Assembly (NCBI RefSeq): GCF_006442965.1
Contig: NZ_VFWX01000019.1
Location: 62,001 to 126,000, forward strand
Direction of reading: 5' to 3'
Length of the DNA: 64,000 nucleotides
DNA from: Mesorhizobium sp. CU3
Lineage (GTDB): Bacteria > Pseudomonadota > Alphaproteobacteria > Rhizobiales > Rhizobiaceae
Shown here one piece after another: positions 42,390 to 51,726 of this stretch. The notes under the pieces were generated by a model. It did not search any database and was not told the DNA's origin. It saw nothing but the letters and a program-made list of their open reading frames with translations. Each line of letters starts with the position of its first letter. Within the stretch, counting starts at the first letter, position 1. The translations under genes and the position numbers were made by a program.

Positions 42390-43571
42390 TCATGCCCTGC
42401 CCGCCAGTTTTGGAAATTTGCCGGAGGGCTGAGGATAATCCTGCTCGGGCTGGCGGGCGATGCCCGCGATCCTGGCTTCAGCGTCGGCGATCGCGTCGGC
42501 GCCGTCGAGAACACGAAATACGGCGTCATAGGCACGGGCTTCATCATGCTCCAGCCAGATCATCTCGCCGCGCTCGCGCGCCGCAAGATTGCCGAGCACA
42601 TGATGGGTCGAAGGCTCTATGCCGAGCGCATACTGGCCGGCCTGGAAATTCTGCCACTCGTAACAGCAAGGCAGCTGGTCCTTGCGGGTGACGACCTCGA
42701 AACCGAGGCCGAGGCGGTCGTTGACAACGGCGACCGCCACCTCGCCCTTGGCGTCGGCGTCGAGCTCATGCTGCCAGACCTGTTCGCTGAAGCCTAGTTG
42801 CGGCGCGGGCACTGTGCGGTATCCGACCTTCTGCGCCTCGTAGCGCTCACCCTCATGCGCGGCCCAGATCACGTCGCGGATCGGCGCCAGATAGCGCGAA
42901 CCTTCGTCGAGCAGCGGGTGCCCGACATTGACGTGGTAGAAATACATATGCGGCGTGCGGTGAAAACCGTGATTGACGACGCGATCCGAGAGCCGGATCT
43001 CGCTGCCGCCGACATCGGCCTCGATGCGGCGGACGAGGTGCAAGTCCTCGCCGAAGACGCTTGCCTGCTGTACCGTGCCTTCCGCCCACAAAACGCAGCG
43101 GTCGCCGTCCCAGCTTTCGCCATAGCCGGTCAGCCGCGCCGGAATGGTGCCGACGCGGCCGTGCAGCGAATGCGTCACCGTCCTGCGTCCAGGATAATTG
43201 TAGTTATCGGCCGGCACCTGGCTGCGGCCGAGTATATGATCGAGGCCGCAGGTGACTAGCAGCCCGGAGAAGGACCGCCCCCAGGCAAAGCCGTCCTCGC
43301 CCTCATAGTCGTGCAGGCCGGGATGGCGGAACCCGCTCGGCGAATGCCAGCCGATCGCCTGGCCCTTGTACTCGCAATCGGCGATGTCGAGCGCCCGGTC
43401 GACCAGCGCGGTGAAGCGCAGGCCCGAGCCGGTGCGGAATTCGAGCATGCGGATGCCGCGCTCGACGCCGTCGCCGAGCGTCATCAGCCGCACGCCGGCG
43501 AATTGCGACAGCATGCCGGAGCGTTCGGCGACCTGCCGGCGCGAAAGCGTCTGTCCATAGAGCTTCACCAT
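42390..43571 (-). CDS. DUF4432 family protein (aldose 1-epimerase-like fold)
   Basis: A 393-residue protein with the galactose-mutarotase-like motifs NHGFHRTPHMYFYHVNVGHPLLDEGSRYLAP, VNDRLGLGFEVVTRKDQLPCCYEWQNF and EPSTHHVLG, as in DUF4432. The fold binds sugars and probably interconverts anomers or acts on sugar lactones. It is the last clear sugar gene of the CUT1 transport operon, 58 bp after the isomerase gene. Confidence 0.83.
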   Translation of the reverse strand: MVKLYGQTLSRRQVAERSGMLSQFAGVRLMTLGDGVERGIRMLEFRTGSGLRFTALVDRALDIADCEYKGQAIGWHSPSGFRHPGLHDYEGEDGFAWGRSFSGLLVTCGLDHILGRSQVPADNYNYPGRRTVTHSLHGRVGTIPARLTGYGESWDGDRCVLWAEGTVQQASVFGEDLHLVRRIEADVGGSEIRLSDRVVNHGFHRTPHMYFYHVNVGHPLLDEGSRYLAPIRDVIWAAHEGERYEAQKVGYRTVPAPQLGFSEQVWQHELDADAKGEVAVAVVNDRLGLGFEVVTRKDQLPCCYEWQNFQAGQYALGIEPSTHHVLGNLAARERGEMIWLEHDEARAYDAVFRVLDGADAIADAEARIAGIARQPEQDYPQPSGKFPKLAGRA

Positions 43572-43629
43572 GCGACGGCGGCATCCTTCACTTTGCTGTC
43601 ATTCCTTCAGCCGGCGGCGCCTGGCGACC

Positions 43630-44544
43630 TCAGAGGCCGTTGGCGCGGAATTTCCCGTCGAGGAACTTCTTGGCGCGCGGCACGTCGTCTTCCGACAGAT
43701 GCTCGATGATCACCGGGATGTTCGGATGTTTTTCGGCGAGACGCTTGAGGTAGAGGTCGTAGTTCAGCGAGCCGAGGCCCGGCGCCGGCAGCTCGATCTC
43801 GCCGACACCGCGGAAGGTGTGGCTCTCCATCGCATCGGCGTCGCCGATATCGGCGTGCTTCTCCGACTTGTCGTCGCCCGAGCGCTTCACATCCTTGGCA
43901 TGAGCGATTTTGATCTTGTCGGTCAGCGTGTCAAACACCTGGTTGAGGATCTGGTCCATCCGGTCGATGTTGTGGGTCTCGAAATAGTTGGTCGGATCCA
44001 TCAACAGGCCAAGGCCCGGATGGTCGACCTGTGCAAACATCTTCACCGTCTCCTCGACCGAGCCGACGACGTTGTTGACATAGGTCTCGAGCAGGAACAC
44101 CGCGCCGTGGTCGTAAGCCGTCTGGGCCAGATCGGCGATCACCTTGCGGCACTCCTCGAAACCTTCCTCGGTCTTGTTCTTCGGGTGGTGCACCCAGTCG
44201 GATTCGGTGTTGTACGTGCCGGTTTCCGAGATCACGTAGGGCGAGCCAAAGTGACGCGCATTGCGGATGATCTCCTTGAGATAGCCGACGCGCTTCTCGC
44301 GCTCCGCCTTGTCCGGATGAATGATGTTGGTGTAGCCAGACACGCAGCAGACCGGCAGGTTGTGGTCGCGGAAGACGTCGCGCACCTTCTTCGCCTTGTC
44401 CTTGGTGATCTGCCCGGCCGACAGGTCGACATCCTTGAAGTGCAGGTCGAGCTGCACCGTGTTGAAACCGAGGCCGCGGATTTTTTGCGCCGTCTCTTCG
44501 AGGCCGTACGGGAAATAGCCCGTGAAAATACCTGCCTGCATCAT
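43630..44544 (-). CDS. Sugar phosphate isomerase/epimerase (xylose isomerase-like TIM barrel)
   Basis: A 304-residue TIM barrel with IFTGYFPYGLEETAQKIRGLGFNTVQLDL, FLLETYVNNV (metal-binding Glu), GLLMDPTNYF (Asp/Asn metal site) and IAHAKDVKR near the C-terminus. These are typical of the AP-endonuclease-2/inositol isomerase group. Two ATGs in tandem follow GGGAGGAATTCACATC. With the Gfo/Idh/MocA oxidoreductase just upstream, it suggests an oxidation-isomerisation route like myo-inositol or keto-sugar catabolism. Exact substrate unknown. Confidence 0.88.
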   Translation of the reverse strand: MMQAGIFTGYFPYGLEETAQKIRGLGFNTVQLDLHFKDVDLSAGQITKDKAKKVRDVFRDHNLPVCCVSGYTNIIHPDKAEREKRVGYLKEIIRNARHFGSPYVISETGTYNTESDWVHHPKNKTEEGFEECRKVIADLAQTAYDHGAVFLLETYVNNVVGSVEETVKMFAQVDHPGLGLLMDPTNYFETHNIDRMDQILNQVFDTLTDKIKIAHAKDVKRSGDDKSEKHADIGDADAMESHTFRGVGEIELPAPGLGSLNYDLYLKRLAEKHPNIPVIIEHLSEDDVPRAKKFLDGKFRANGL

Positions 44545-44586
44545 GATGTGAATTCCTCCCTGTAAGCGATTCAGTTGCCAGTGATT

Positions 44587-45675
44587 TCAGTTGATCGGGA
44601 TTTCGGAAAGCTTGACCGTGCGGCCCGCGGCCATCGAGCGGTAGCCGGCTTCGACCAGCGCCATGGTCTTGACGTTGTCGGCGACGGAGAGCGCTGGCGG
44701 CGTGCCGGTCTTCACCGCATGCTGCAGTTGCTCCATCACGCCGATGAAGGCGTGCGGGAACCACATCGTCTCCCAGCTTGGGCTCACCCACTCGCCGCCG
44801 GTCGTCTCGGCCGAGGCATAGGTCAGTGTCGAGGCCGCACCGGTCGGCCAGCCGATCGTGCCCTTGGCGACGCCCTTGGTGCCGTCGACGCGCCAGTTGA
44901 TGTGCTGGTCGTCGCGATAGCCTTCCTGGCGCGGGCCGGACCACACATCCTCCAGCGAGACGGCGAGCACGCCGGACGGGAAGCGCAGCGTCGAGACGGT
45001 GATGCCGTCGGAATGGTCGAACGTTGTGCGCGGGTCCTTGCGCGTCAGCGTGGTGATCTCTTCCGGATCGCCGAACAGGAAGCGCAGTACGTCGAGGTGG
45101 TGCACGCTCATATTGGCCAGCGTCAGCCGGTCGTAGCCCTGAAGGAATGTCTGCCAATGCGGAATGGCATGCATATCGATCTGCGCGAAGACGATGTCGC
45201 CCAGCGCGCCGCTGTCCATGATCTGCTTCAAGACGCGCATCGACTGGTCGTAGCGCATGTTCTGGTTGACCGAGAGGATCTTGCCGGCTTTCGCCGCCTC
45301 GTCGCGCAGCTTGACGGCTTCCTCGACCGACAGCGCCAATGGCTTCTGTGCCAGGATCGCCTTGATATGCTTCTGCTTCAATGCATGGCGGATCAGCGCC
45401 GGCTGCAGGTCCGGCGGAAAGGCGAGATCGATGATCTCGACATTGACATCCTCGATCAGCTGTTCCGGCGTGTCATGCACCGTCGGGATGCCCCAGCGGC
45501 TGGCGACCTTCTGGGCATTTGCCTTGGTCCGCGAGGCGATCGCCACCACCGGGAAGCCGGCCTCCTTGTAGGCGGCGAGATGACACTCGGCCATGATCAT
45601 GCCGGCGCCGACGCAACCGATCCGGTATTCCTTGGTGCGAACCTTGACGTCCGGCTCGAAGCCTTTGCCTGCCAT
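44587..45675 (-). CDS. Gfo/Idh/MocA family oxidoreductase
   Basis: A 362-residue NAD(P)-dependent sugar or inositol dehydrogenase with the Rossmann motif GCVGAGMIMAECHLAAYK, the catalytic EKP-like loop LAQKPLALSVEEA (here Gln-Lys-Pro) and a C-terminal alpha/beta domain with MSVHHLDVLRFLFG. The ATG at 45675 is preceded by an excellent GGGAGGAAGAC. It lies 35 bp after the ATPase gene in the CUT1 operon and probably oxidises the imported sugar. Confidence 0.92.
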   Translation of the reverse strand: MAGKGFEPDVKVRTKEYRIGCVGAGMIMAECHLAAYKEAGFPVVAIASRTKANAQKVASRWGIPTVHDTPEQLIEDVNVEIIDLAFPPDLQPALIRHALKQKHIKAILAQKPLALSVEEAVKLRDEAAKAGKILSVNQNMRYDQSMRVLKQIMDSGALGDIVFAQIDMHAIPHWQTFLQGYDRLTLANMSVHHLDVLRFLFGDPEEITTLTRKDPRTTFDHSDGITVSTLRFPSGVLAVSLEDVWSGPRQEGYRDDQHINWRVDGTKGVAKGTIGWPTGAASTLTYASAETTGGEWVSPSWETMWFPHAFIGVMEQLQHAVKTGTPPALSVADNVKTMALVEAGYRSMAAGRTVKLSEIPIN

Positions 45676-45710
45676 GTCTTCCTCCCGAAATGCTTTCTTC
45701 GCGGCTGCCG

Positions 45711-46781
45711 TCACAACGCGCCTCCGTCCTGGCCGAAATAATGCACGCGAGCCGGCTCGCAGGATATCGCCACCATGGCGTCCGGCCTGATGTCAGGCTG
45801 GCCGCGCAGCAGCGCGCGCAGCCGCGCCTGCCCGGCAGCGAGCGTCACCACGGTGTAGCCGCCGAGCGGCTCGACCTCGAACACCCGCGCCGGGCGGCCC
45901 AGGCCCGCTTCCGCCGTCTCTTGATCCGTCCAAGGCCGGACCTTGATGTCTTCGGGCCTCAGCCCGATCTCGATCGCCTCGGTCGGCGCCTTGGCATCGG
46001 CGATGCGGATCGTCCCTTCCGCGGCCTCGACGCCGCCAGCGCCGCGCACCGATGGCAGAATGTTCATCATCGGTGATCCCAGCATGCGCGCCACATAGGC
46101 GCTGGCCGGGCGGTCGTAGATCTCGGCCGGCGCCCCGACCTGCCGGATCCGGCCGTTCTCCAGGATCGCCATGCGGTCGGCGACAGACATCGCCTCTTCC
46201 TGGTCATGCGTGACATAGATCAGCGTCTTGCCGAGATCGCGCTGGATGCGCTTCAGTTCGACCCGCGTTTCCTCGCGCAGCCGCGCGTCGAGCGCCGAGA
46301 TCGGATCGTCCATCAGATAGGCGGCAGGGTCGCGCACCAAAGCGCGCGCTATCGCCACGCGCTGCCGCTCGCCGCCGGAAAGCTGCGCCGGCGGCTTGTG
46401 CAGGATGTGGCCGATATGCAGCTTGGCGGCGACGTCGGCGACGCGCTTCTTGATATCGAGCTCGACGACTTTGCGCTCGACCAGCGGGAAACGGACATTG
46501 TCGAGCGCACTCATATGCGGAAACAGCGCCAGGTTCTGGAACACCATGGCGACGTTGCGCTCCGCCGGCGAGACATTGTTGACCGGCTTGCCGCCGATCA
46601 GGATCTCGCCTTGATCCGGCGCTTCCAATCCGAGCACAAGGCGCAGGATCGTCGACTTGCCCGACAGCGGCGGGCCGAAGAAGCAGAAAAACTCGTTGTC
46701 GTTGACGGTGAACGAAGCATCGTCGACGGCAAGCGTCTTGTCGTAGCGCTTGGTGACATTGCGGAAAACGATATCGGCCAT
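45711..46781 (-). CDS. Sugar ABC transporter ATP-binding protein A (CUT1; Walker B Glu replaced by Asp)
   Basis: A 356-residue MalK/UgpC-type ATPase with Walker A GPPLSGKST (36-44), Q-loop MVFQNLALF, an intact signature LSGGE (134-138), Walker B AYLMDDP and switch His192, then a TOBE regulatory domain. The residue after the Walker B aspartate, normally the catalytic Glu, is Asp159 (bases 46305-46307). The neighbouring ATPase has the opposite defect. The two genes are 3 bp apart and both have 134-LS alignment, so they are likely a heterodimer on one transporter. Confidence 0.93.
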   Translation of the reverse strand: MADIVFRNVTKRYDKTLAVDDASFTVNDNEFFCFFGPPLSGKSTILRLVLGLEAPDQGEILIGGKPVNNVSPAERNVAMVFQNLALFPHMSALDNVRFPLVERKVVELDIKKRVADVAAKLHIGHILHKPPAQLSGGERQRVAIARALVRDPAAYLMDDPISALDARLREETRVELKRIQRDLGKTLIYVTHDQEEAMSVADRMAILENGRIRQVGAPAEIYDRPASAYVARMLGSPMMNILPSVRGAGGVEAAEGTIRIADAKAPTEAIEIGLRPEDIKVRPWTDQETAEAGLGRPARVFEVEPLGGYTVVTLAAGQARLRALLRGQPDIRPDAMVAISCEPARVHYFGQDGGAL

Positions 46782-46784
46782 GGC

Positions 46785-47870
46785 TCAGCCCGCCTTCACT
46801 GAGACGCCGGTGGTGGCGTCGAAGACGCGCACCGACGAAGCCGGCGGCGCGACGACCGCCGTCTGTCCGACCGACAGGCCGACGTCGTTCTCGAACACCG
46901 CCTTCACCGCGCCCTCGCCTTCGCCCAGATGGACGATGGTGCGCGCGCCGATCCGCTCGACGAAGCTCACCCGCATTGACAGCCCGCGTTCCGCAAGCGT
47001 CACCTGCTCGGGCCGGAAACCATAGAGCACGTCGCCGCGCATCGCTCTCACAGTCGAAGCCAATCCATCCGGCAAGGGTGGCGTTACGCCGAGCGGTCCG
47101 AGATCGACCACCAACCCACGGTCGCTCTCGGCCGGCCTGCCCCTCAGCAAGTTCATGCCCGGCGCGCCGATGAAGCGAGCGACGAAGACATTGGCCGGAT
47201 TGTTGTAGACCTCGAGCGGCGTACCGACCTGTTGCAGCACGCCATGATCCATCACCGCGATCCGGTCGGCCATGGTCATCGCTTCGAGCTGGTCATGCGT
47301 GACATAGACCATCGTCTGCCTGAACTGCCGCTGCAGCTGCTTGAGCTCGGTGCGCATCACCGCCCGAAAAGCGGCGTCGACATTGGACAGCGGCTCGTCG
47401 AGCAGGAAGATCGCCGGTTCCATGATCGCCGAGCGGCCGATCGCCACGCGCTGCAGGATATTGACCGACAGCCGGTCGGCCTTGCGGTCGAGCAGCGGCG
47501 TGAGCTGCAGCATCTCGGCGATGGCGCAGACGCGGCGGTCGATCTCGGCCTTGGCCGCACCCCGCATCCTCGGCCCGTAGGCGAGGTTCTGGCGCACGCT
47601 CATATGGGTGAAGATGGCATAGTTCTGGAAGACGAAGCCGACGCCGCGCCGCCCCATCGGCACGCCGGCCATGTCGCGCTCGCCGAACAGGATTTTGCCG
47701 CTGGTCGGCTCCTCCATGCCGGCGATCATGTTCATCGTCGTCGACTTGCCGCAGCCCGACGGCCCAAGCAGCGCCATGAACTCGCCATCGGCGATTTCGA
47801 GGTCCATCGTCTTCAGCGCAGCGAAGTCGCCGAAGGACTTGGTGAGGTTCTTGAGATGGATGGCGCTCAT
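46785..47870 (-). CDS. Sugar ABC transporter ATP-binding protein B (CUT1; degenerate signature motif)
   Basis: A 361-residue MalK/UgpC-type ATPase. Walker A GPSGCGKST and Walker B FLLDEP with Glu159 are canonical, as is switch His192 in VTHDQLEAM. The ABC signature, normally LSGGQ, reads LSVNI at residues 134-138 (bases 47457-47471), while the following QRVAIGR is conserved. A TOBE domain follows. The start overlaps the permease stop (ATGA). In a heterodimer with subunit A, one ATP site would be fully consensus and the other degenerate on both faces. Confidence 0.93.
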   Translation of the reverse strand: MSAIHLKNLTKSFGDFAALKTMDLEIADGEFMALLGPSGCGKSTTMNMIAGMEEPTSGKILFGERDMAGVPMGRRGVGFVFQNYAIFTHMSVRQNLAYGPRMRGAAKAEIDRRVCAIAEMLQLTPLLDRKADRLSVNILQRVAIGRSAIMEPAIFLLDEPLSNVDAAFRAVMRTELKQLQRQFRQTMVYVTHDQLEAMTMADRIAVMDHGVLQQVGTPLEVYNNPANVFVARFIGAPGMNLLRGRPAESDRGLVVDLGPLGVTPPLPDGLASTVRAMRGDVLYGFRPEQVTLAERGLSMRVSFVERIGARTIVHLGEGEGAVKAVFENDVGLSVGQTAVVAPPASSVRVFDATTGVSVKAG

Positions 47871-48823
47871 GCCGGCACCTCCCGGGCTTTCGCCATGCGC
47901 TTCATGGCGTAGACCGCGACGATCGAAAGCACGATCAGGATGGCAAGCGCGATGGCCGCCACATAGCCCCAGATCAGGTCCTGGGTGGTGACCTTGTAGA
48001 TGTAGACCGAGATCGTCTCCGTGGCGACGCCGGGGCCGCCACCGGTCATGATGTAGAGCGTGTCGAAGATCTTGAAATTCTCGATCACCCGGATCGCCAG
48101 CGCGATGATGATGATCGTCTTCATCTTCGGCAGCACGATGGTGGTGAAGCGCTGCCAAGGATTGGCGCCGAGCAGCGTCGCCGCCTTCATCTGGTCCTCC
48201 GGCACGCCGACCAGTCCCGCGAGCAGGATGAGGAACATCAGCGGCGTCCACTGCCAGATGTCGGCGATCATGACGGCAATCAGCGCCAAGGTCGGATCCG
48301 ACAGCCATGCGATGGTCACCGGCGTGCCGATGATCCGCGCCAGGATGTCGTTCACCGGACCGCCCGACTGGAACAGCATGAAGAACATGTAGCCGGCGAC
48401 CGCCGGCACCACCATCATCGGCATCAACAGGATCGAATAGAAGACGCGCTTGCCGGGAAAATCGTCGGCGAACAGCGTCGCCAGCGCCAGGCCGAGCAGG
48501 AACTCCGCCGGCACGCAGACCAGCATGACGATCGCCGTGCGCTGCAACGCGCTCCAGAAGCGGGTATCGGCGGCGAGATCGGTGTAATTGGCAAAGCTGT
48601 TCCACATCTCCCAGGCGTTCCACCAGCCGACGCCGGACAGCGGCGACCAGTCGGTGACGCTGATGTAGAGCTGCATCAAAAGCGGAAAGGCCGAGATGAA
48701 CAGCACCAGGATCTGCGCCGGCAGGGTCAGCCGGAAGCCCAGCCGCGCGCCCTCGTCCGGCACGGCGGGCTTTGTCCGTGCGTCCATCTCGCCCTCCGCA
48801 ATCGTCGCCGTCACCGCGCTCAT
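47867..48823 (-). CDS. Sugar ABC transporter permease (CUT1, UgpA/MalF-like)
   Basis: A 318-residue permease with six predicted helices, LQLYISVTDW-like N-terminal region and the EAA loop EDQMKAATLLGANPWQRFTTIVLPKMK. ATG at 48823 overlaps the upstream permease stop (ATGA); ATG at residue 13 is an alternative. The stop overlaps the start of ATPase B, so the operon is tightly coupled. Confidence 0.92.
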   Translation of the reverse strand: MSAVTATIAEGEMDARTKPAVPDEGARLGFRLTLPAQILVLFISAFPLLMQLYISVTDWSPLSGVGWWNAWEMWNSFANYTDLAADTRFWSALQRTAIVMLVCVPAEFLLGLALATLFADDFPGKRVFYSILLMPMMVVPAVAGYMFFMLFQSGGPVNDILARIIGTPVTIAWLSDPTLALIAVMIADIWQWTPLMFLILLAGLVGVPEDQMKAATLLGANPWQRFTTIVLPKMKTIIIIALAIRVIENFKIFDTLYIMTGGGPGVATETISVYIYKVTTQDLIWGYVAAIALAILIVLSIVAVYAMKRMAKAREVPA

Positions 48824-49680
48824 TGCTTGAGCGCTCCGAAGGTCAGCCCGCGCACCAGGTGGCGCTGGATGGCGATGCCCATGATCACCGGCGGCACCGC
48901 CGCGATCAGGCCGAGCGCGGCCTTGGCGCCATAAAGCTGCCCGGTCATCGAGGACGACAGCGAGGCCATATAGACCGGGATTGTCACCCATTCGCGCGTG
49001 GTGAGCAGCAGCGCGATCAGATAATCCGACCAGTTCAGGATGAAGACGAAGAGCGCGGCACTCGCCAGCGGCGCGCGCATCATCGGCAGCGTGATGCGGG
49101 TGAAGACGCGCAGTCGCGAACAGCCCTCGACGAGGGCCGCCTCCTCGATCTCGCGCGGCATATCGTCGAAGAAAGTCTTCATCAGCCAGAAAGCGAAGGG
49201 CAGCGTGACGATGCCGTAGATCAGCGCCAAGCCCCACCAGGTGTCGTTGAGGTTGAGGAAGGCCCACATGATCATCACCGGGATCATCACCGCCATCGGC
49301 GGAAACAGCCTGAGCTGGATCAGCGCCAGCGGCAGGTTCTGGCCGGAGCCGAAGCGCGACAGGCCGTAGGCCGCGGCAGTGCCCGCCGACATGGCGATCG
49401 CGGTACCGAACACCGCCGAAAGCAGCGACGACAGGATCGGCTTCAGCGCCGTGTGGTCGAGCGCGACGATCAGGTCGTTGGTCGAATGGCCGAAGACGAA
49501 CTCGAAATTGGCAAGCGTCGGCTGCTTCGGCCACCATGTCAGGTCGGCGCCCGTCGCCGACCATTCGCCGATCGGCTTGAAGGCCATCGACACCATCCAC
49601 AGGATCGGCACCAGCGTCACCGCCATCGCCGCGAAGATCGCGGCGTAGCGGAAAATCTCGAAAGGAACGGAACGCTTCAT
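48820..49680 (-). CDS. Sugar ABC transporter permease (CUT1, UgpE/MalG-like)
   Basis: A 286-residue permease with six predicted helices, the EAA loop EIEEAALVEGCSRLRVFTRITLPMM and the typical MalG-like C-terminus. It forms a heterodimeric channel with the next gene. It lies 81 bp after the binding-protein gene; that gap holds a GC-rich hairpin, GAGGGG (49711-49716) with CCCCTC (49728-49733), which may set the ratio of binding protein to membrane proteins. Confidence 0.92.
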   Translation of the reverse strand: MKRSVPFEIFRYAAIFAAMAVTLVPILWMVSMAFKPIGEWSATGADLTWWPKQPTLANFEFVFGHSTNDLIVALDHTALKPILSSLLSAVFGTAIAMSAGTAAAYGLSRFGSGQNLPLALIQLRLFPPMAVMIPVMIMWAFLNLNDTWWGLALIYGIVTLPFAFWLMKTFFDDMPREIEEAALVEGCSRLRVFTRITLPMMRAPLASAALFVFILNWSDYLIALLLTTREWVTIPVYMASLSSSMTGQLYGAKAALGLIAAVPPVIMGIAIQRHLVRGLTFGALKQ

Positions 49681-49761
49681 CTGGCTGCTTTGCTGGTGGC
49701 GTTGAGTGCAGAGGGGAAGAGCTTTCGCCCCTCCCCTCCGGCTCTGATCCAGGGAGGTGGA

Positions 49762-51375
49762 TCAGCTGATCGGATCGAGAACCGTCGGCCAGGCCTCCTT
49801 GTTGGTTTTGATGGCTTCGAGCAATTTCTCCTCGCCGGTGCGCCGCGCTATCTTTTTCCACTCGCGCTCGGTGTCGGCCATCGCCTGCTCGAGCGTTTTG
49901 GCCTTGGTCAGCGAGGCCATCAGGTTCTCGTCCAGCGCATTGTGGAAGGCCGTGGCGCCGGGATAGTTGATGGTCGGCACCGTGCGCGCCACCGTCTCGC
50001 GCACCACGTCCATGTGGTAGGCGTGGTAGGTTTGGCGCACGAGCGGATCGGAAAAATCCGAGAGCCGGAACGGATCGAGATAGCCGCCGGGATTGGCGCT
50101 CATCCAGGCATAGATGCGGGCCGAGCCGAGCCACTGCAGCAGAAGGTAAGCGGCCTCCGGATTCTTCGACTGCGACGACACCATGCCGGTCAGCGAGAAC
50201 CAGAGCACCGAGCGGCTGATCAGCTTGCCGTCGATCTCGCGTCCCGGCGGCAGCATCGAGCCTATCTTGCCGGTGACGGCGGAATCCTTGTTGCCGGCAT
50301 TGTCGAGGAATTTCGGCAGGTTGGAGAAGGCGCAGGTCATCGCCGCTCCGCCCTTGGCGAAATTGCCGTACTGTTCCGGCCAGCCCCACGAGATCGCGTC
50401 CGGCGAATGATGGGCCAGCGACTCCACATATTCCTTGGTCGCCGCGATACCCTGCTCGGAATTGATCAGCGGCTTGCCGTCGTCGCCGAACAGGAACTGG
50501 TTGGGCGAAGCCATCGAGACGTAACGCTGGTACCAGTTGGTGTAGCCCCAGCCCTGGTTGCGCAGATCGGTCGAACCGAACAGGCCCTTGTCCGGCCGCT
50601 GGAAGAACGCCGCGACATCGCTGTGCTGCTTCCAGGTCTTGGGCGGCGCCAGGTCGTAGCCGTATTTGTCCTTGAACGCCTTCTGCTCGGCGGCGTCGCC
50701 GAACAGGTCCGTGCGGTAGACCCAGGTCTGGAAGTCGCCGTCCAGCGACACGCCATAGGTCGAGCCGCGATACTGGTTGAGCAGCGACACGCCCTTGGCG
50801 CCGTTGACGTAGCCGGTCTTGGGATCGTCCCATTCCGGCTTGTGCTGCGCGACGAAGTCGTCGAGCTTGGCGATGCCGCCGGTTTCGGCGAGATCGCCGA
50901 GGCGGTTCCACTCGGTCGAATAGATGTCGTAGGCCCCACCCTTGGTGGAGATGTCCTGCATCGTCTTGGTGAATTCCTGACCGTTGGGCAGACCGACGAT
51001 CTCGATCGCGATGCCGGTTTCCTTCTCCCAGAGATCCTTGATCGACGGCGCGCCCGCCGGGAAAGGCTTGGTCAGCTGACCGATCGAGCCGTCGGACAGG
51101 CCAAGCACGATCTTCGCCGGCGCCTTGCCGGCCGCCTTGAGCGCCTTGGCCGCCTCGACGGCGCGGCCTTCCGGCGTGTCGGGTCCATACTGATAGCGCT
51201 CGGCGCCGTCGAAGCCGGTCGGCCCGCCGATCATGCCGGGCGCCAGCGCGTCCGCCGCGAAGACGCGGCCGGGACGAATGAACTGCGGTGCAATGCCAGT
51301 CGCGGCGACGAACACCGCCGCCTTTCCTCCGGACGCCAGCAGGCGGCGCCGCGACATGCGGATCAGTTGAGACAT
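49762..51375 (-). CDS. Sugar ABC transporter substrate-binding protein (CUT1), Tat signal
   Basis: A 537-residue extracellular solute-binding protein, longer than most CUT1 binders. The N-terminus MSRRRLLASGGKAAVFVAATGIAPQF is a twin-arginine (SRRRLL) signal followed by a hydrophobic stretch and FAADA cleavage site, implying export of the folded protein. ATG at 51375 follows GGGAGGAACTCG. It is the first gene of an eight-gene operon: two permeases, two ATPases, an oxidoreductase, an isomerase and DUF4432. The substrate is a carbohydrate or polyol, not identified. Confidence 0.9.
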   Translation of the reverse strand: MSQLIRMSRRRLLASGGKAAVFVAATGIAPQFIRPGRVFAADALAPGMIGGPTGFDGAERYQYGPDTPEGRAVEAAKALKAAGKAPAKIVLGLSDGSIGQLTKPFPAGAPSIKDLWEKETGIAIEIVGLPNGQEFTKTMQDISTKGGAYDIYSTEWNRLGDLAETGGIAKLDDFVAQHKPEWDDPKTGYVNGAKGVSLLNQYRGSTYGVSLDGDFQTWVYRTDLFGDAAEQKAFKDKYGYDLAPPKTWKQHSDVAAFFQRPDKGLFGSTDLRNQGWGYTNWYQRYVSMASPNQFLFGDDGKPLINSEQGIAATKEYVESLAHHSPDAISWGWPEQYGNFAKGGAAMTCAFSNLPKFLDNAGNKDSAVTGKIGSMLPPGREIDGKLISRSVLWFSLTGMVSSQSKNPEAAYLLLQWLGSARIYAWMSANPGGYLDPFRLSDFSDPLVRQTYHAYHMDVVRETVARTVPTINYPGATAFHNALDENLMASLTKAKTLEQAMADTEREWKKIARRTGEEKLLEAIKTNKEAWPTVLDPIS

Positions 51376-51726
51376 CGAGTTCCTCCCTCGGGCCTGTTCC
51401 TCCATGGCCCACGTGAGGGATATTGACGACAGAGCATGAAGCCTGTCAACATCATAAATACTCAAAACACGTCATAAGATCGCAAATGAGGGAGAGAATG
51501 CTGTCCACCGAACCCGTCACGTCGCACCCATTGCTTGGATTTGAGGGGTTTTCGCCTCGATCCGGTCGGCTTGGCCGGACCTTCGCAGCCTTGTGTAACG
51601 CCTCGGCTTGCGTAGAGGCCAAGCCCGGTTACATCATTTCACATCAGAATCGCTGCCGCTTCCGAGCGGTTTCCCGGAACGGATTGGAGGCTGCGTGATT
51701 TTGATGCTTGCGATGAGGTGCCAGAC
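51376..51726. promoter_or_regulatory. Divergent promoter region, CUT1 operon and its LacI gene
   Basis: A 351-bp gap. The minus-strand operon start has TTGAC / GTCAA arms (51423-51427 and 51445-51449). TGTAAC and GTTACA arms occur further right near 51595 and 51630. No clear LacI-type palindrome with a central CG was identified, and no convincing small gene was seen. Confidence 0.4.

Noticed and set aside
48772..51426. Plus-strand frame opposite the CUT1 permease and binding-protein genes
   Set aside because: Both minus-strand genes are complete with signal and EAA motifs; the other strand is a compositional shadow.
51423..51698. Small plus-strand ORF in the divergent promoter region before the LacI gene
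   Set aside because: No ribosome-binding site or recognisable protein features, and it overlaps the probable promoter region.
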